A stretch of DNA of 64,000 nucleotides from Synaphobranchus kaupii (taxonomy: Eukaryota; Chordata; Actinopteri; Anguilliformes; Synaphobranchidae), in NCBI GenBank assembly GCA_029718625.1, contig CM056377.1, forward strand, positions 112,679,641 to 112,743,640. Direction: 5' to 3'. Made by a program: the position numbers and the translations under genes. This document shows positions 38,801 through 48,387 of the stretch, piece by piece. The notes under the pieces are model-generated. The model was not told the origin of the DNA, did no database searches, and saw only the letters and a program-made list of their open reading frames with translations. Positions within the stretch are counted from its first letter, which is position 1. Each line of letters starts with the position of its first letter.

Positions 38801-41800
38801 CAAACACCCTCCCGAGGACATCATATACAGTATTGTGAGCGGCCTGCTGTACCGTTTCCATCAATACAATCTCTCCACCAGGACCCGTTTACTGTGGGTC
38901 GACAATTATGTAAAATGTGGATGCGAGGCAGTGACGCGTGCCGGGCCTACTGATTTAGCTTTGCTTATCAAACTAATTGAGCATCAAAGCAAAGTGTGTC
39001 TTTGAAAAATGTAGAGTATGGATTTTGGAATACTGATTAAATGTTCTTGGTATCAACCTGATCAATTGTGTATTTGCGACTGGTCGCGATATGCTTGACT
39101 GACTGAATGTTGCATAAGCATGACACCACCTAGCAAAAGAGCGGTGATTGGGCACAGGTAATGAGGTGATTTGGCCTGTTCACTGCGCTGTCTAATGGAA
39201 GAATAAGGAAGAAACGCAAAAATGAACCAATAAGCCTCCTTATAAAGGGAACGATGCCTTTGTGGCATTGGTGCGATGGATCCTGGACGTTAGCATTACG
39301 TTTCCCACCATCCAGGACGTTCACAGCCAGCCATTTCCAATCTGGTGAGACTTCACAGCCAAATTCATGTTGTTTCCTATCACCAACAGCCTGTCATTTG
39401 CAAACCCATGATCTAGGACTAGGGCTGGGTATCGAACCTCAGTACTTTTTGAGCACCGACCGAATCATGTCCGTAGCACTGACCGAGTATCGAAAACTGT
39501 CAGAGTATCGAAAGAGTATTCGGTGCCAATTTTCAGTACTTTTTGGCAAAAATTTCAAAAATGATCTGTTAAGTACCAAATTCTTAGCCCCAACAAGGGG
39601 ACTCTTTCTTGTTTTTATTCTTGGATCACATCAGATCATAATTTTCTTCGTTTTATACTGTATTTTATACAGCTGTTTGAGTTGACAACATTAAACACTG
39701 AAGCATTTGAGAAGTTTTGGCTTATTTTGTTAAATGAGAATTCTTTTTTTGGATGTTGTTGAAAAATGTGTTTACACTCAGCAAAGACAGGTATTGAAAA
39801 AAAGTATCGATTTAGCATCGGTATCGAACATCAGCTATCGGTATCGGGACCGGTATCAAAACATTTCAAACGAAACCCGGCCTTACCTAGGACATTGCCA
39901 ATGACAACGCCTATCACTGAAATACCCTGCACCAACTTCATGACTGTTTTCACAGGGCCAATTCCACTACATCAGAAATGCTGATATACTGGAAGCAGTT
40001 CAGCTGTGAGGAGGCGAGGCTCATGGCTCACTTATGTTAATCAAATTAATTCTGTAACATTGTGAATTCGCAGTGTTATGAGGGCAAGGGCTGTTTTCCC
40101 CACTGAGGGGAGCAGGCAGATGAGAGCTGCCTGTTGTTCCATCAGACACTTGGTGAAAAGCCGCTGTGAACTGACAGCAGAGGAACGTACCATTCTTGAT
40201 GGATGAATTTAATACTGCCGGTGCAAACGCAGGGGTGATAGAGGGGCTTGTCAGGGGTTCCTTCGGACCGACAGACCCTGCATATGTCCGCTACAAGGAA
40301 AAGGGTATACATCAGTCATCTGCCAACGTACGAAAAGGTCCACAAGCCAAACTTCCAGCAGGAAACGTGGCATTTTATTGGAACAAAATTCTACATAGTC
40401 AATATCCCCCTAGAGCAAGGTGCATTGCGAGACCAGTGCCTAGATGTGTAGACTGTGCTTTCATGTGATTAGGTGCAAAGTGATCCACATGCTGACAGCA
40501 AACAAAAAAATAAACTGTTCCTTGAAAATGGCATCTGGCAATGACCAGGAAATTGTTTTGCAATACAGAATTGGAGTAACAAATTTGCTTCCCTCTCAAG
40601 TTTCATTACGTAGATTTTGTAGATTTATATTGCTGCTATTATTAACAGCATCGTTTAATGCATTATTTGAAGAGATAACTCATGAAAGTTGAAGAAAGAG
40701 CTCACATAAGCAGAATTTTAAAAAATTGTTCAAGTGATTAAACAAATGCTACAAGACTATTCATAATTCCATTTCATGGCAGGCTTATAGCTCAGATACA
40801 CGTTTTAACCAATCAAACAGGCCTATAATTTATCTGTGAAAGTTCATGAAATTAACAGAACATTAATGAAATGCATAGGATCACATTCTAACAAGAAACA
40901 TGTTTCTACCATAGACTGTATAAAAATGGGTTTCTACAGATTACCCTTTTACTCAACCGTAGCAAGACAACACACAATTGAATCCATTTAATTCTAAGCA
41001 ATATTTCCACATGTTGTTCATGTTAAACCTTGCCTTCTGCTCACTTATTAGCACCTGTGAAACTCTTATCCTGGGTCAAATATACCCTAGACATATGCTT
41101 ACGGTTAATGGTTGTCATTTACCTCTAACGTTAGATCTAGATCTGCTAGATCACATTTAACAACATACACGTCATTAATCGTTTGTGATAAAGATGTCAC
41201 TTATATAAATCCAATATACCAAAGGCATGGGGGGCATAAATAAATAAATAAAATAAATAAATAACAGATACAGGTTACTGGCAGGGGGTGTAAAGGGGTC
41301 ATCAGATATCCAAATCATTTATCTGTTAGCACAATAATATTAGTTTACCTAAACACATCAATGTAACGTGTTAATCGCGTTAGGTAAGCATTATTTTACA
41401 ATCGAATCAATGGGATTAAAGTGAACATTTTCAACCTTGCGTTAGTCATCAAATTGACCCTACCATTGCTACTAACGTTAAGCTAACTAGCTAGGTATCG
41501 ATCCATTTCCATCAAAAGCAGTTTCTTTTGCACGAAAGGTAGCGTATCTAGCCAGCTAGCCAACAGTTATTTGCATGCTCAGGCAAAAAGGGGGGATTCG
41601 TTTCTATGACAATACCTGTCCCTTGTGTTCAGATAAATTACCTGGTTGAGGCACTTATTCATTGTGGTTAGCCAACTTTTGTGAGCATGCATAAATGCAC
41701 AACATGTCAGTTACTAACTAACTAACGTTACCACCGTTACCATTGCATTGTCGGGGAGGTATTTTACCGAATACTTCCACAGTAACTTAGCTTGCTCTAG

Positions 41801-42143
41801 ACAGTCTAGTTTGCAATTCAACAAGCTTGTTTATATCCAAGGTTACTAACCTAGCTTCAAAAGCAGCGTTAGTGATAATGTTAGTTAGCGCCAGTGCTAT
41901 ATACCAAGCTATTCCAACCCAGCTCTGTTAACATAACAGCTAACATTAATGTTATTGCAGCTGTAACACGATTACTTATACCGCACGCTAGCTAAAAAAA
42001 AAAAACAACACTTTTGAAAGCGATCAACCAGTACGTAGCTATAAATCGATTATAGAATCATTCTACATTAGATATGTAGTCAAACATTTCTATCTTACAT
42101 AAAAGGTGGGTGGTGTTTCATTACCTTCCTCGGCGGTGTCCAT
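20893..42143 (-). CDS. marchf6: MARCHF6 (TEB4/Doa10) ER membrane E3 ubiquitin ligase
   Basis: Twenty-six coding exons (minus strand, 5' to 3'): 42125-42143, 40191-40290, 38584-38658, 36834-36978, 36256-36328, 35021-35189, 34703-34896, 34456-34517, 34306-34338, 34016-34067, 33851-33909, 33435-33515, 32973-33041, 29565-29639, 29193-29327, 28837-28956, 28637-28737, 28193-28330, 27387-27597, 25897-25966, 25329-25510, 24609-24743, 22850-22939, 21766-21898, 21397-21532, 20893-20980. All junctions are GT/AG and phases agree, apart from one extra base each in exons 3, 4 and 7. Corrected length is about 913 residues, against 910 in human. The N-terminal RING-CH has Cys10, 13, 27, 29, His37, Cys40, 53, 56 (C4HC3). 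An acidic, low-complexity linker (exon 7), many hydrophobic membrane segments and the conserved ending follow. The enzyme ubiquitinates ER proteins, including sterol-pathway enzymes such as squalene monooxygenase, for proteasomal degradation. One extra Ala precedes DICRVCR relative to human. Introns hold many MITEs. Confidence 0.97.
22150..22465 (+). repeat. tRNA-derived SINE with L2-like tail
   Basis: The 3' part reads GTAAGCCAAGTCACTCTGGC, CAAGAACACCCACCAAATGC and then a TGAAATGTAATGCAATGTAA tail. This resembles the shared SINE/L2 tail of fish genomes (a 'taagtcgctctggataagag...taaatg' type ending). The preceding GCAGCGTAGCACAGCAAC...GACCCCCTGGTTGAGC segment looks like a degraded tRNA-like head. 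It lies in MARCHF6 intron 23 (exons 23 to 24). The 5' limit is uncertain. Confidence 0.6.
23297..23939. mobile_element. TTAA-flanked foldback element 2
   Basis: TTAA lies at 23293-23296 and 23940-23943. The arms begin AGAGGCAGCTCACGCAAAAA on the left and end in a diverged complement (TTTGGGTGAACTGCCCCT) on the right. Inverted similarity continues inward, for example CCAAATATAATGACACGGT near 23517 and its complement near 23783-23801, so most of the element is one long foldback. There is no transposase. It lies in MARCHF6 intron 22. Confidence 0.85.
25577..25874. mobile_element. MITE 'GCGTCCCAATATTC', copy C (most complete)
   Basis: The left end GGGCTGCGTCCCAATATTC and the right end AGTACTGGGACGCACCC are inverted relatives. 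The interior has the same blocks as the copies at 2752 and 17166, including CACCTCCTTTGCTCCACTCC and GTACCTGACATTG. It has no coding capacity and lies in MARCHF6 intron 20, just upstream of exon 21. The terminal sequence is like hAT-related fish MITEs; the superfamily is inference. Confidence 0.75.
26005..26075 (-). repeat. SINE/L2-type tail fragment
   Basis: Read on the minus strand this has TCGCTCTGGATAAGAGTATC followed by TGCTAAGTAGTACATGTAAT, the common fish SINE/L2 3' tail. It is a short, 5' truncated insertion in MARCHF6 intron 19. Confidence 0.7.
26288..27044. mobile_element. Element with CAGTCCC(A/T)CCAGGAT inverted ends
   Basis: The left end CAGTCCCACCAGGATCTCGC and the right end (reverse complement CAGTCCCTCCAGGATTTTGC) are inverted copies. 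Inside are repeated GTTGCG/TTGCGA words near both ends (for example AGTTGCGATGCAAGG near 26366 and AAAGTTGCGGTGATT near 26935). There is no transposase. It lies in MARCHF6 intron 19. GAGAAT occurs at both borders but is offset by two bases, so the target duplication is not clean. It is probably hAT-like. Confidence 0.65.
30365..31203 (+). pseudogene. Unrecognised open frame interrupted by a hAT-like MITE
   Basis: The sequence on both sides of the MITE at 30518-30919 shares one frame. If the MITE and one target copy are set aside, the frame is open from about 30365 to the TAA at 31201-31203, roughly 143 codons. It includes [17 protein letters not shown] before and [20 protein letters not shown] after. 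A TTTTCTTTTCCAG 3' splice-like sequence precedes it. The composition is more GC-rich than the surrounding intron. I do not recognise the protein. It lies antisense in MARCHF6 intron 13, and could be a captured exon or retrocopy. Confidence 0.4.
30518..30919. mobile_element. hAT-like MITE 'TAGGGCTGAGTATCG', copy 1
   Basis: The element starts TAGGGCTGAGTATCGAACC and ends with CGATACCCAGCCCTA, which are inverted ends. It is flanked by 8-base near-identical repeats GCGGTGTC (30510-30517) and GTGGTGTC (30920-30927). An 8-base target duplication fits hAT transposons. The interior has alternating GGTATCGAA-type words. A second copy lies at 39420-39885. Confidence 0.85.
31540..32828. mobile_element. 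TTAA-flanked foldback element 3
   Basis: TTAA lies at 31536-31539 and 32829-32832. The inverted arms are about 310 bases and nearly identical, starting AGGGATAGTTCGGAATTTTG. The outermost bases are shared with element 1, but the arms then differ. The centre is split by a Tc1 element at 31841-32381. There is no own transposase. It lies in MARCHF6 intron 13. Confidence 0.9.
31841..32381 (+). mobile_element. Tc1-like transposon, deleted
   Basis: Ends are CACTGCCTGGCCAAAAAAAA and its complement TTTTTTTGGCCGGGCAGTG, flanked by TA on both sides (31839-31840 and 32382-32383), the Tc1/mariner target. The plus strand keeps transposase pieces: [14 protein letters not shown], then [19 protein letters not shown] (about 32037-32095), and [19 protein letters not shown] with frame breaks. 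The N-terminal DNA-binding half is deleted. It is inserted inside TTAA element 3, so it is younger than that element. Confidence 0.9.
34820..34822 (-). other. marchf6: MARCHF6 exon 7 frameshift (extra G in GGG)
   Basis: Exon 7 is 194 bases, but its neighbours' phases require 193. Before this point the frame reads a family-like NPPAENE. After it, the conserved [14 protein letters not shown]...[10 protein letters not shown] segment lies in another frame. The coding-strand GAGGGTGGCG would restore the frame with one G fewer. As written, translation meets a stop soon after. Confidence 0.85.
36870..36872 (-). other. marchf6: MARCHF6 exon 4 frameshift (extra G in GGG)
   Basis: Exon 4 is 145 bases, but the flanking phases and the conserved protein require 144. 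The coding strand has CTGGTGGGCCTTCGCC where CTGGTGGCCTTCGCC would give [14 protein letters not shown]. As written, the frame after GTG is lost and ends in TAA at the donor site. Confidence 0.85.
37424..38399. mobile_element. PIF/Harbinger-type element, non-autonomous
   Basis: Inverted ends GAGCTCTATTTTAATAAACC and (reverse) GGGCTCTATTTTCAAACC are flanked by TAG on both sides (37421-37423 and 38400-38402), a 3-base duplication as in Harbinger elements. An open frame at 37674-37862 (plus) encodes [20 protein letters not shown] and then [20 protein letters not shown], resembling the start of the Myb/SANT-like accessory protein of these elements. No DDE transposase remains. It lies in MARCHF6 intron 3. 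Confidence 0.75.
38597..38600 (-). other. marchf6: MARCHF6 exon 3 frameshift (extra T in TTTT)
   Basis: Exon 3 is 75 bases where 74 are expected. The coding strand reads CGATTTTGCATTCACG. One T fewer gives HRFAFTP, the conserved continuation after the last RING-CH cysteine. The splice sites on both sides are normal. Confidence 0.85.
39420..39885. mobile_element. hAT-like MITE 'TAGGGCTGGGTATCG', copy 2
   Basis: This is the second copy of the 30518-30919 family, with start TAGGGCTGGGTATCGAACCT and a diverged end CGAAACCCGGCCTTA. Flanks are TCTAGGAC (39412-39419) and CCTAGGAC (39886-39893), an 8-base duplication with one mismatch. It lies in MARCHF6 intron 2. Confidence 0.85.
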
Positions 42144-43236
42144 CTTGTATGGCGACGCACTGCTCTCGACTACACTTTAGTGAGCTAATACCGTCAACAC
42201 ATCAAATACACCATCTGGGGGCCCGGCGATCAAAACAGCTTCAAATAATTAACGTTAAACATTGAAATCTCAAATTTGTGCCCGGTTCGAACATAAATCC
42301 TTTCTTAATTGCTTGCTAGATGCCTTTAATGCCGTCTATCGAGAACCCCTCTTGTTGTGTATGGGGAATAAATCTAGCTATTCAACGTGAAACATGTTAG
42401 CTACACTAGCTAGCTAGCTAGCTAACTGCAATAGTCCCTCTTTGGCACTAGTGCTAGTGGTGAAAAAATCCGCACAGCAACACAGGGAAATATTACGACG
42501 CTGCTTATCGAGTTACGGCAGCCTGTATTGCACACGACAGTTCAGGTAGTTTTCCGACTATTACTGAATATTTACAAGATACAATGAATATTTATTCGCG
42601 GAACTGGTAATAAAAATACAACCATGTAATACAAGTAATCTCAAATGACAGTAATTACATACGTGTCTCTGTCAAATGATTTCACTTTTTCCCCCACCAG
42701 AAGTTCAACCAGAGAGGGAAAGTTTACAGTCAGACCGATTCTGGGAGTTTGATCCCCTAACGAAAATGACCTATAGTAAAACTACAGTATGTCGACAGCA
42801 TATACTATACACGAGGTCTGTCACGGGGGAAATATGACATATTAAATATGTGGATGAAATAAATATGTTTAAAACAAAACCATGTTTTAAACAGCCGAAC
42901 ATCTCAAGCTACTAGCTCTTTACTTGAACCAGAACAGAGAACATTCTGATAGATGACCGAGAGCACGTTGTGTTGTGCTTGTGGTACTGTTAACAATTAT
43001 GTTTTATTTACATTACATTTATAATTGTCCCATTAAGACAATTATAGGCTATGTGTTAAGGCATATTCAAGACTTTTGTTTACCAGCTTTATATAGGCCA
43101 CTGGGTTGGAAAAAATAAAAGGACTAAATATTCATATATTGGCCGTCCAGCACTCAAGTTGGGAGATATGCCATTGGTGAGCTCTACTTCATTATAGCGT
43201 GTGGTGCCATCATAGAGCACATTATTGAACTACCTT
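42144..43236. promoter_or_regulatory. Head-to-head interval upstream of MARCHF6
   Basis: This is the start of the divergent interval between MARCHF6 (minus, ATG at 42143) and CMBL (plus, ATG at 44373). No coding exon is visible. It should contain the MARCHF6 5' UTR and promoter. I see no clear TATA box near the MARCHF6 start. A GCTAGCTAGCTAGCTA run lies near 42407-42425. Confidence 0.5.
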
Positions 43237-43310
43237 GGCGCCGTGGCTTAGTTGGTTAAAGCGCCTGTCTAGTAAACAGGAGATCCTGGGTTCGAATCCC
43301 ATCGGTGCCT
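43237..43310 (+). tRNA. tRNA-Thr (anticodon AGT)
   Basis: The 74 bases fold as a cloverleaf. The acceptor stem is GGCGCCG with CGGTGCC (one G-T pair). The D arm contains GGCTTAGTTGGTTAAAGC. The anticodon stem CCTGT/ACAGG encloses CTAGTAA, giving AGT at 43271-43273. The T arm is GGGTTCGAATCCC, which is also a good B box. No intron is present. A TTTT run at 43310-43313 serves as the Pol III terminator. It lies between the divergent MARCHF6 and CMBL genes. Confidence 0.95.
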
Positions 43311-44372
43311 TTTCTTCTCTAAAAGTCACAATAAGCAATCGAATCAGTTTACATGATCCAATTTGTCCCGTCACAGGCCTCAATTTGCTGTAAATGTGAA
43401 GCTGCACATAAGGCTTGAAATGTGTACTCAAATCATATCTACACCTGCTATAACCTCTGTATTCTCGGATCTGATCGCAGAGTTTTGACAGTTGTGCGCG
43501 TTTAACAAAAGCCTATATCTGCAGTCTCTTTAAAATCTGGAAGTTTACACTGCCACGAAAACAGGCTCGTTTCGGGTCTCGTTATGAATTTCAGTTTCAG
43601 GGTTCTAACAGATATGCTCTATGCAATATGCTCTTACGAATACCAAACGTATCATTGTTTATTTGTTTTGGCCTATGTAAAGTAAATATGTAAATATGTT
43701 AACTGAATCTGTAGCCTACGCCTACGTATAACTAAAATTGAAGTAGGCTATAGGTCTGCAGGAAGTATGCGGTCAGTTCAGTGGGGGCGTAGCTGAAACC
43801 AGCCACTAGAAATAGGCTACATTGTAAACATTGATTTTTCTTCGTGAGTGGGGAGTCTATTGCACACAACTCATAGTCCAGCTATCTTTAGAAGCCAAAA
43901 ACCGAAGGTAAAACATTTTTGCATATTTTACTAATCTGTAAAATAATCTGGAATTCATGGACGGAAATTGCTTGTCAATGCATTTCATAGCTACAATCAC
44001 GTTGTAACTGCTCAGGAGCAATAACGGCTATATGTTGCACTTTAAAAGTAGCCTAACGCTTATTGTTATATTTTGCGGACATAAAACGTGTTTACACTTC
44101 GTAGACTAAATCTTCTATTTAATTGTCTTATTTTCTGAAATGTGTACACGCATGTTGCACTGCTACTATGTAAATAATGTAGGCTATTCTGCATGTTAAA
44201 ACATGAGATGAAAGTAACTGTGCAATGATGACCAAACTGTAAATGAAAGTGATAAACTGTAGCCTAGCCTATTGCATTAAGTATGTAACGTTGTGGCAAT
44301 TTGAACGATCGTAAGCCTAGCCTACTTACCTGTACTAGAAAAGTTACAAATGTGTTATCTACATTTCCTTAG
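43311..44372 (+). promoter_or_regulatory. cmbl: CMBL upstream region with candidate noncoding exon
   Basis: The CMBL start codon is immediately preceded by CATTTCCTTAG, a 3' splice site ending at 44372. The 5' UTR is therefore spliced. A likely partner donor is CCGAAG/GTAAAA with the exon ending at 43907. No TATA box is obvious upstream of it. The rest of the stretch shows no coding sequence. Confidence 0.5.
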
Positions 44373-46748
44373 ATGGCAAATGAGGCTAAACCATGCCCAT
44401 GTGACATTGGAGACAAAATGGATTATGGAGGGCTGGGAGAGGAAGTGCAGATTGAGCACATCAAGGCATACATCGTGAAGCCAGCTTCTTCTTCTAAAAA
44501 AGCCATCATTGTCATCCAAGACATTTATGGATGGCAGCTTACCAACACCAGATACATGGCCGATTTACTTGCTTCTAATGGATACATGTAAATGGCTTTT
44601 TTTCAGTTTGTAAAATATTCAATTATTTTTAATTGTGACAAAGCTCTTATTCTGAAGTCAGTGCATGCAGGAGCTAATAAGAGATTTTCACAAAGATGTT
44701 TTCTATCATTTATTTTTTCAACCTGGTAACCCGCCCATATCCCCAATAACACACTGATCACATCATGTCAAATTAAATCTGCATTCTTGCATTAATGAAT
44801 TTCCAGAGCTGCAGAGAAGTGGTCAATCTGCTATATCTGTGCCATGTAAACATCATAAACTGTCGCTATTTTAACAGTGCCATTTGCCCAGATTTCTTTG
44901 TTGGAAAAGAGCCGTGGAACCCTTCTCAAGACTGGTCAACATTTCAAGACTGGCTAGAAGACAAAAAAGCCACCAATACAAACAGGTAAGTTTATTTGAG
45001 TGTGTAGGAGTGTGAAAGTATGACCTTGCCAACTGTTGCTGGTGTCTCTCAGCTGTCACCGTGGCACCGTTTTTTAATTAGCAACCTTTAATTAGCCATT
45101 TTTTCCCCCTCTCCCTGTATTGTAATACCTGAGCTGTCCCAATTGTGCCAGGGCCCAGAGTAAATTTGGGAAAACATACACTGAGAGTTCACAGGTGGGA
45201 GATCAACAAGGAATCTATTCAGCAATCCAGACCACAAGGTGGATCACTGAACTAAGAAAGAGTGCCTCAGGTGGACACTGATTACTCTTATTGCCATTGC
45301 TATAGAGAAGTTGATGCTGTGCTGAAGTACCTGAAGGAACAGTGTGGTGCCAGTCAGATAGCTGCTGTGGGATTCTGCTGGGGAGGGACTGTTGTTCACC
45401 ACTTGGCTCTGCAGTATCCACAAATAAAAGCTGGGGTCTCCATTTATGGTGAGGCGTCAACAGCTATCTTTTTTAATTTTTTATTATTGCTCAGTTTATG
45501 AAAAAATACTAATTTAATTGTGATAACATGTTATGATGATGATGATGATTGGTTGGGTGCTAAGGTTTAATTTTTTATTTTTTTTACCCTGTTAAGTTTT
45601 GTTTCCATTTCTCCCTTTCCACAGGAATAATTAAGGACACTGAGGAAAGGTATCAGTTACACATCCCCACCCTGTTCATTTTTGGTGAGAAGGATGCAGT
45701 TATACCACTTGATCAGGTTAGTTGATATATTTTTTTGAGAATGTTTACATTGTAGACTTCTTGCATTGATCATCTGTAGCATAAGTGATAAAACAAGGTT
45801 AGTAATGAAAGGATTTGGATTTTGTTGCAGGGAGGACTCCATTCATCTGACTCCATTCATTTCAAAACCTGTAACCTGGATATGTATGCGTGAATACGGG
45901 TTCGCATGTATGTACATAGAGTGCTTATATTACATAATGGGTGGCAAGACCCTGTACCCCGGAGAGCGAGACTACAGGCTGCCAGGTATTCATCTAAGTG
46001 TTCTCCAACACAAAGACCTTCTATCCTAGGAGGTAAATCTACTATTCATCCGGGAATCTTGCAATTCACGTTTCTGCGCCATGAAGAGGCAACTTTAACC
46101 TGAAAAATATGTAGATCCGCGTACCAAAACTAACAGCTATCCCAGGGAGCCTTAACTAAGGTTTACTCCATCTGGTTAGTGAGACTAAATATCTATCCAT
46201 GATATCTAAATATCCTGGAACATTACCCCTCTATTATTTTATGAAAAAACAGTGGGATCCATCTGGACACTGAAACCTAACAGCTATCCTGGAGCAGCTG
46301 CACGTCCGGCTAGTGAAACTATCAATATGCCCAGTGAGTAACCCGTTAACTGTGTTACCCGCATATGACTAATACAGTGATTGGTTCTCACAGAGATTCA
46401 CACCCCGGTCAGCATATAAGTGAGCCTGTATTCACGCATAAACATCCAAGTTCAGGTTTTACAATGAATGGAATCATATAAACTTCCTCCCTGCGACAAA
46501 AATCCAAATCCTTACAGTAAAAATGTTGCTCCCAAGACATGATAAAAAGGATTGCTGTGCTGACATAGGTGACCATCCTTGAGAAGAGGCTACAAGAAAA
46601 ATGTCCTGTTGATTTTCAAGTAAAAGTTTTCCCCGGACAAACCCATGGATTTGTTCATCGCAAGAGGGAAGACATAAATCCAAGTGATAAACCATTCATT
46701 CAAGAGGCCAGAATGGACATGCTAAAATGGCTGAGGAAATATGTATAA
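44373..46748 (+). CDS. cmbl: Carboxymethylenebutenolidase homolog (CMBL)
   Basis: Five coding exons (44373-44587, 44878-44985, 45306-45448, 45625-45716, 46569-46748) join in phase with GT/AG junctions. They give 245 residues, the same length as human CMBL. The protein is a cytosolic alpha/beta hydrolase of the dienelactone hydrolase family; the human enzyme activates the prodrug olmesartan medoxomil. The catalytic triad is visible at the expected positions: Cys132 in GFCWGG, Asp179 in FGEKDAVIP, His212 in GQTHGFVH. The N-terminus [14 protein letters not shown] is family-typical. There is no frameshift. Intron 4 carries a foldback element. It is divergent from MARCHF6, as in human. Confidence 0.97.
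45809..46513. mobile_element. Foldback element in CMBL intron 4
   Basis: Inverted arms of about 90 bases begin AAGGATTTGGATTTTGTTGC on the left and end in the complement on the right. Shared inner blocks include GGGAGGA, ATTCCATTCATT-like and TATGCGTGAATAC. The interior contains a diverged duplication (two TAACAGCTATCC words at about 46131 and 46277). No transposase or clear target duplication is visible. It ends only about 55 bases before the last CMBL exon. Confidence 0.8.
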
Positions 46749-47099
46749 AAATGTTGATCAAGTGAACACATTCTGATGCAACTTAAAATCAACCCAATAC
46801 TTTGCTTTTGGTTAATTATTAAACATACACGGATGATTTGATGCAAGAATCAACTTTTAAATCAAAATATGTATGGCTAAATGTACGATGCATTTAAAAT
46901 TATTTTTGTAACACAACTATTTTTCTTGGCATTTAAGGCATTTCTACCATTATTAATATGTAGTAAACCCTTCTGATCAAGGTTTGTCCCTGTCATTTCA
47001 AATTTTCAAATCATCAAGAAAGAAGATTATATTATTTGGATGTGAACCATTTAGGTAACACACAGATCAGGTTTATCGACACGCCTAAATTAATATTAA
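46749..47099 (+). other. cmbl: CMBL 3' UTR and spacer
   Basis: The stretch has no coding sequence. An ATTAAA at about 46818-46823 is a candidate polyadenylation signal for CMBL. The sequence up to the next TTAA element is AT-rich. Confidence 0.45.
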
Positions 47100-48383
47100 A
47101 GGTTTGGTAATTTTGAACCCAGGCCCTATTTTCAGACAGTCTTGGATGATTGTGAATAGTAGTGAGTTTTCTGATCACTTAAAAATTGGGTTTGATACCC
47201 CTTTGCTGCATCCTCAGGCACGGCTCCAATAGTAATACATTGGGGCAGATTTAGCAGCCGTCTAGTTAAAGGTTGTATCAGCGATTTTGGGTCGAAACAT
47301 AAATGATCACATTCATCTGATTTTTCCTCACGATCCGCTAGCTGCCCGCCCCATAAGCAGGCCGTCAAAAAACCGCGTCTCTGTAGGCAGCCTATGCTCC
47401 GAGATCGTACACAAAAACAAATGGTACTACCAACCACTCAAAACCAAAATAAACAGTATTCCAACCAATCACCGACAAGGGGTGGGTGATACTAATACGC
47501 TAATACTCTTATCTCGCTGAAATCTTGACGGATTTACAAACGGTTTGGTTTCTTACAAACGTTATTAACGTGGTTATAATTCTGGATGCTTGAACACTAT
47601 TTTTTAAAACATAACATAATTGGCTCTGAGCTGGAGCTGGCTCTGTTTGTTTGGGACTTCGCTTCAGAAGTGACGTCACCAAAAATCGCTGATACAACCT
47701 TTAACTATGTTAGAAAATTGGTTGCGAGTGTGCGGTTCCCAATTGTGAGAATAGAATGAATGCTGGCTCTAAACTCACTTTTACAATTTTCCACTCTGCG
47801 ACCGTGATAGACTGAGGCTCTGGCTGCTTGCTATACAGGTGGATATCAACACTCCTATCCTTGATCTTCATTTGGCTGACCATCAGATGTGCGGTGATCA
47901 TTTTGACATGAGATGATTTTAATTTTTTTTCCACCATCAACGAAACAACAACAAGCACAGAAACATTTCTTCCTGAACTACTCAGCTGTTCCCCGTGTCG
48001 GACAGATGCCTGTTGCAGCACCACCAGACACCGGAGTTGGGGAATATGTAACGTCGGTAGATGGCTAACTGTGCGGATATAGCCAGAATAAGAGCCAGAA
48101 AAAGCAAGTTCCCAAGCCCATAACATTTGATTCAGTGCTGTTTGCAATAAAAAAAAATTTTCAGTAGAAGATGAATATACTGTGAGCTTCTCATGTTCAA
48201 AAAATACATTTATCATGGTTTGTAAAGATAGTAAAATTTGCCACAATGTATTCCTATTGGAGCCGTGTCTGAAGATGCAGCAAAGGTGTATCAAACTTCA
48301 ATTTTCAATAGTCTCTACTGTTCACAATCATCCAAGACTATCCGCAAGCAAGGCCTGGGTTCAAAAGTACCAAACCTACCCTT
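47100..48383. mobile_element. TTAA-flanked foldback element 4
   Basis: TTAA lies at 47096-47099 and 48384-48387. The inverted arms are about 150 bases, with shared words such as GACAGTCTTGGATGATTGTG (right arm complement GATAGTCTTGGATGATTGTG) and TGCTGCATC(C/T)TCAG(G/A)CACGG. There is no transposase. Another TTAA element is nested at 47270-47700. Confidence 0.85.
47270..47700. mobile_element. TTAA-flanked element 5, nested in element 4
   Basis: TTAA lies at 47266-47269 and 47701-47704. Inverted ends are AGGTTGTATCAGCGATTTTG and CAAAAATCGCTGATACAACCT. The ends are only about 20-25 bases and unlike those of element 4, so it is a different family. It must have inserted after element 4. Confidence 0.9.
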
Positions 48384-48387
48384 TTAA

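Noticed and set aside
38552..39005. Plus-strand open frames of 105-133 codons near MARCHF6 exon 3
   Set aside because: They overlap a real minus-strand exon at one end; the rest has no recognisable family and no supporting splice pattern.
42144..44372. Missing MARCHF6 RING-CH exon thought at first to be absent
   Set aside because: The RING-CH exon was found at 40191-40290 with correct phases, so the N-terminal domain is complete.
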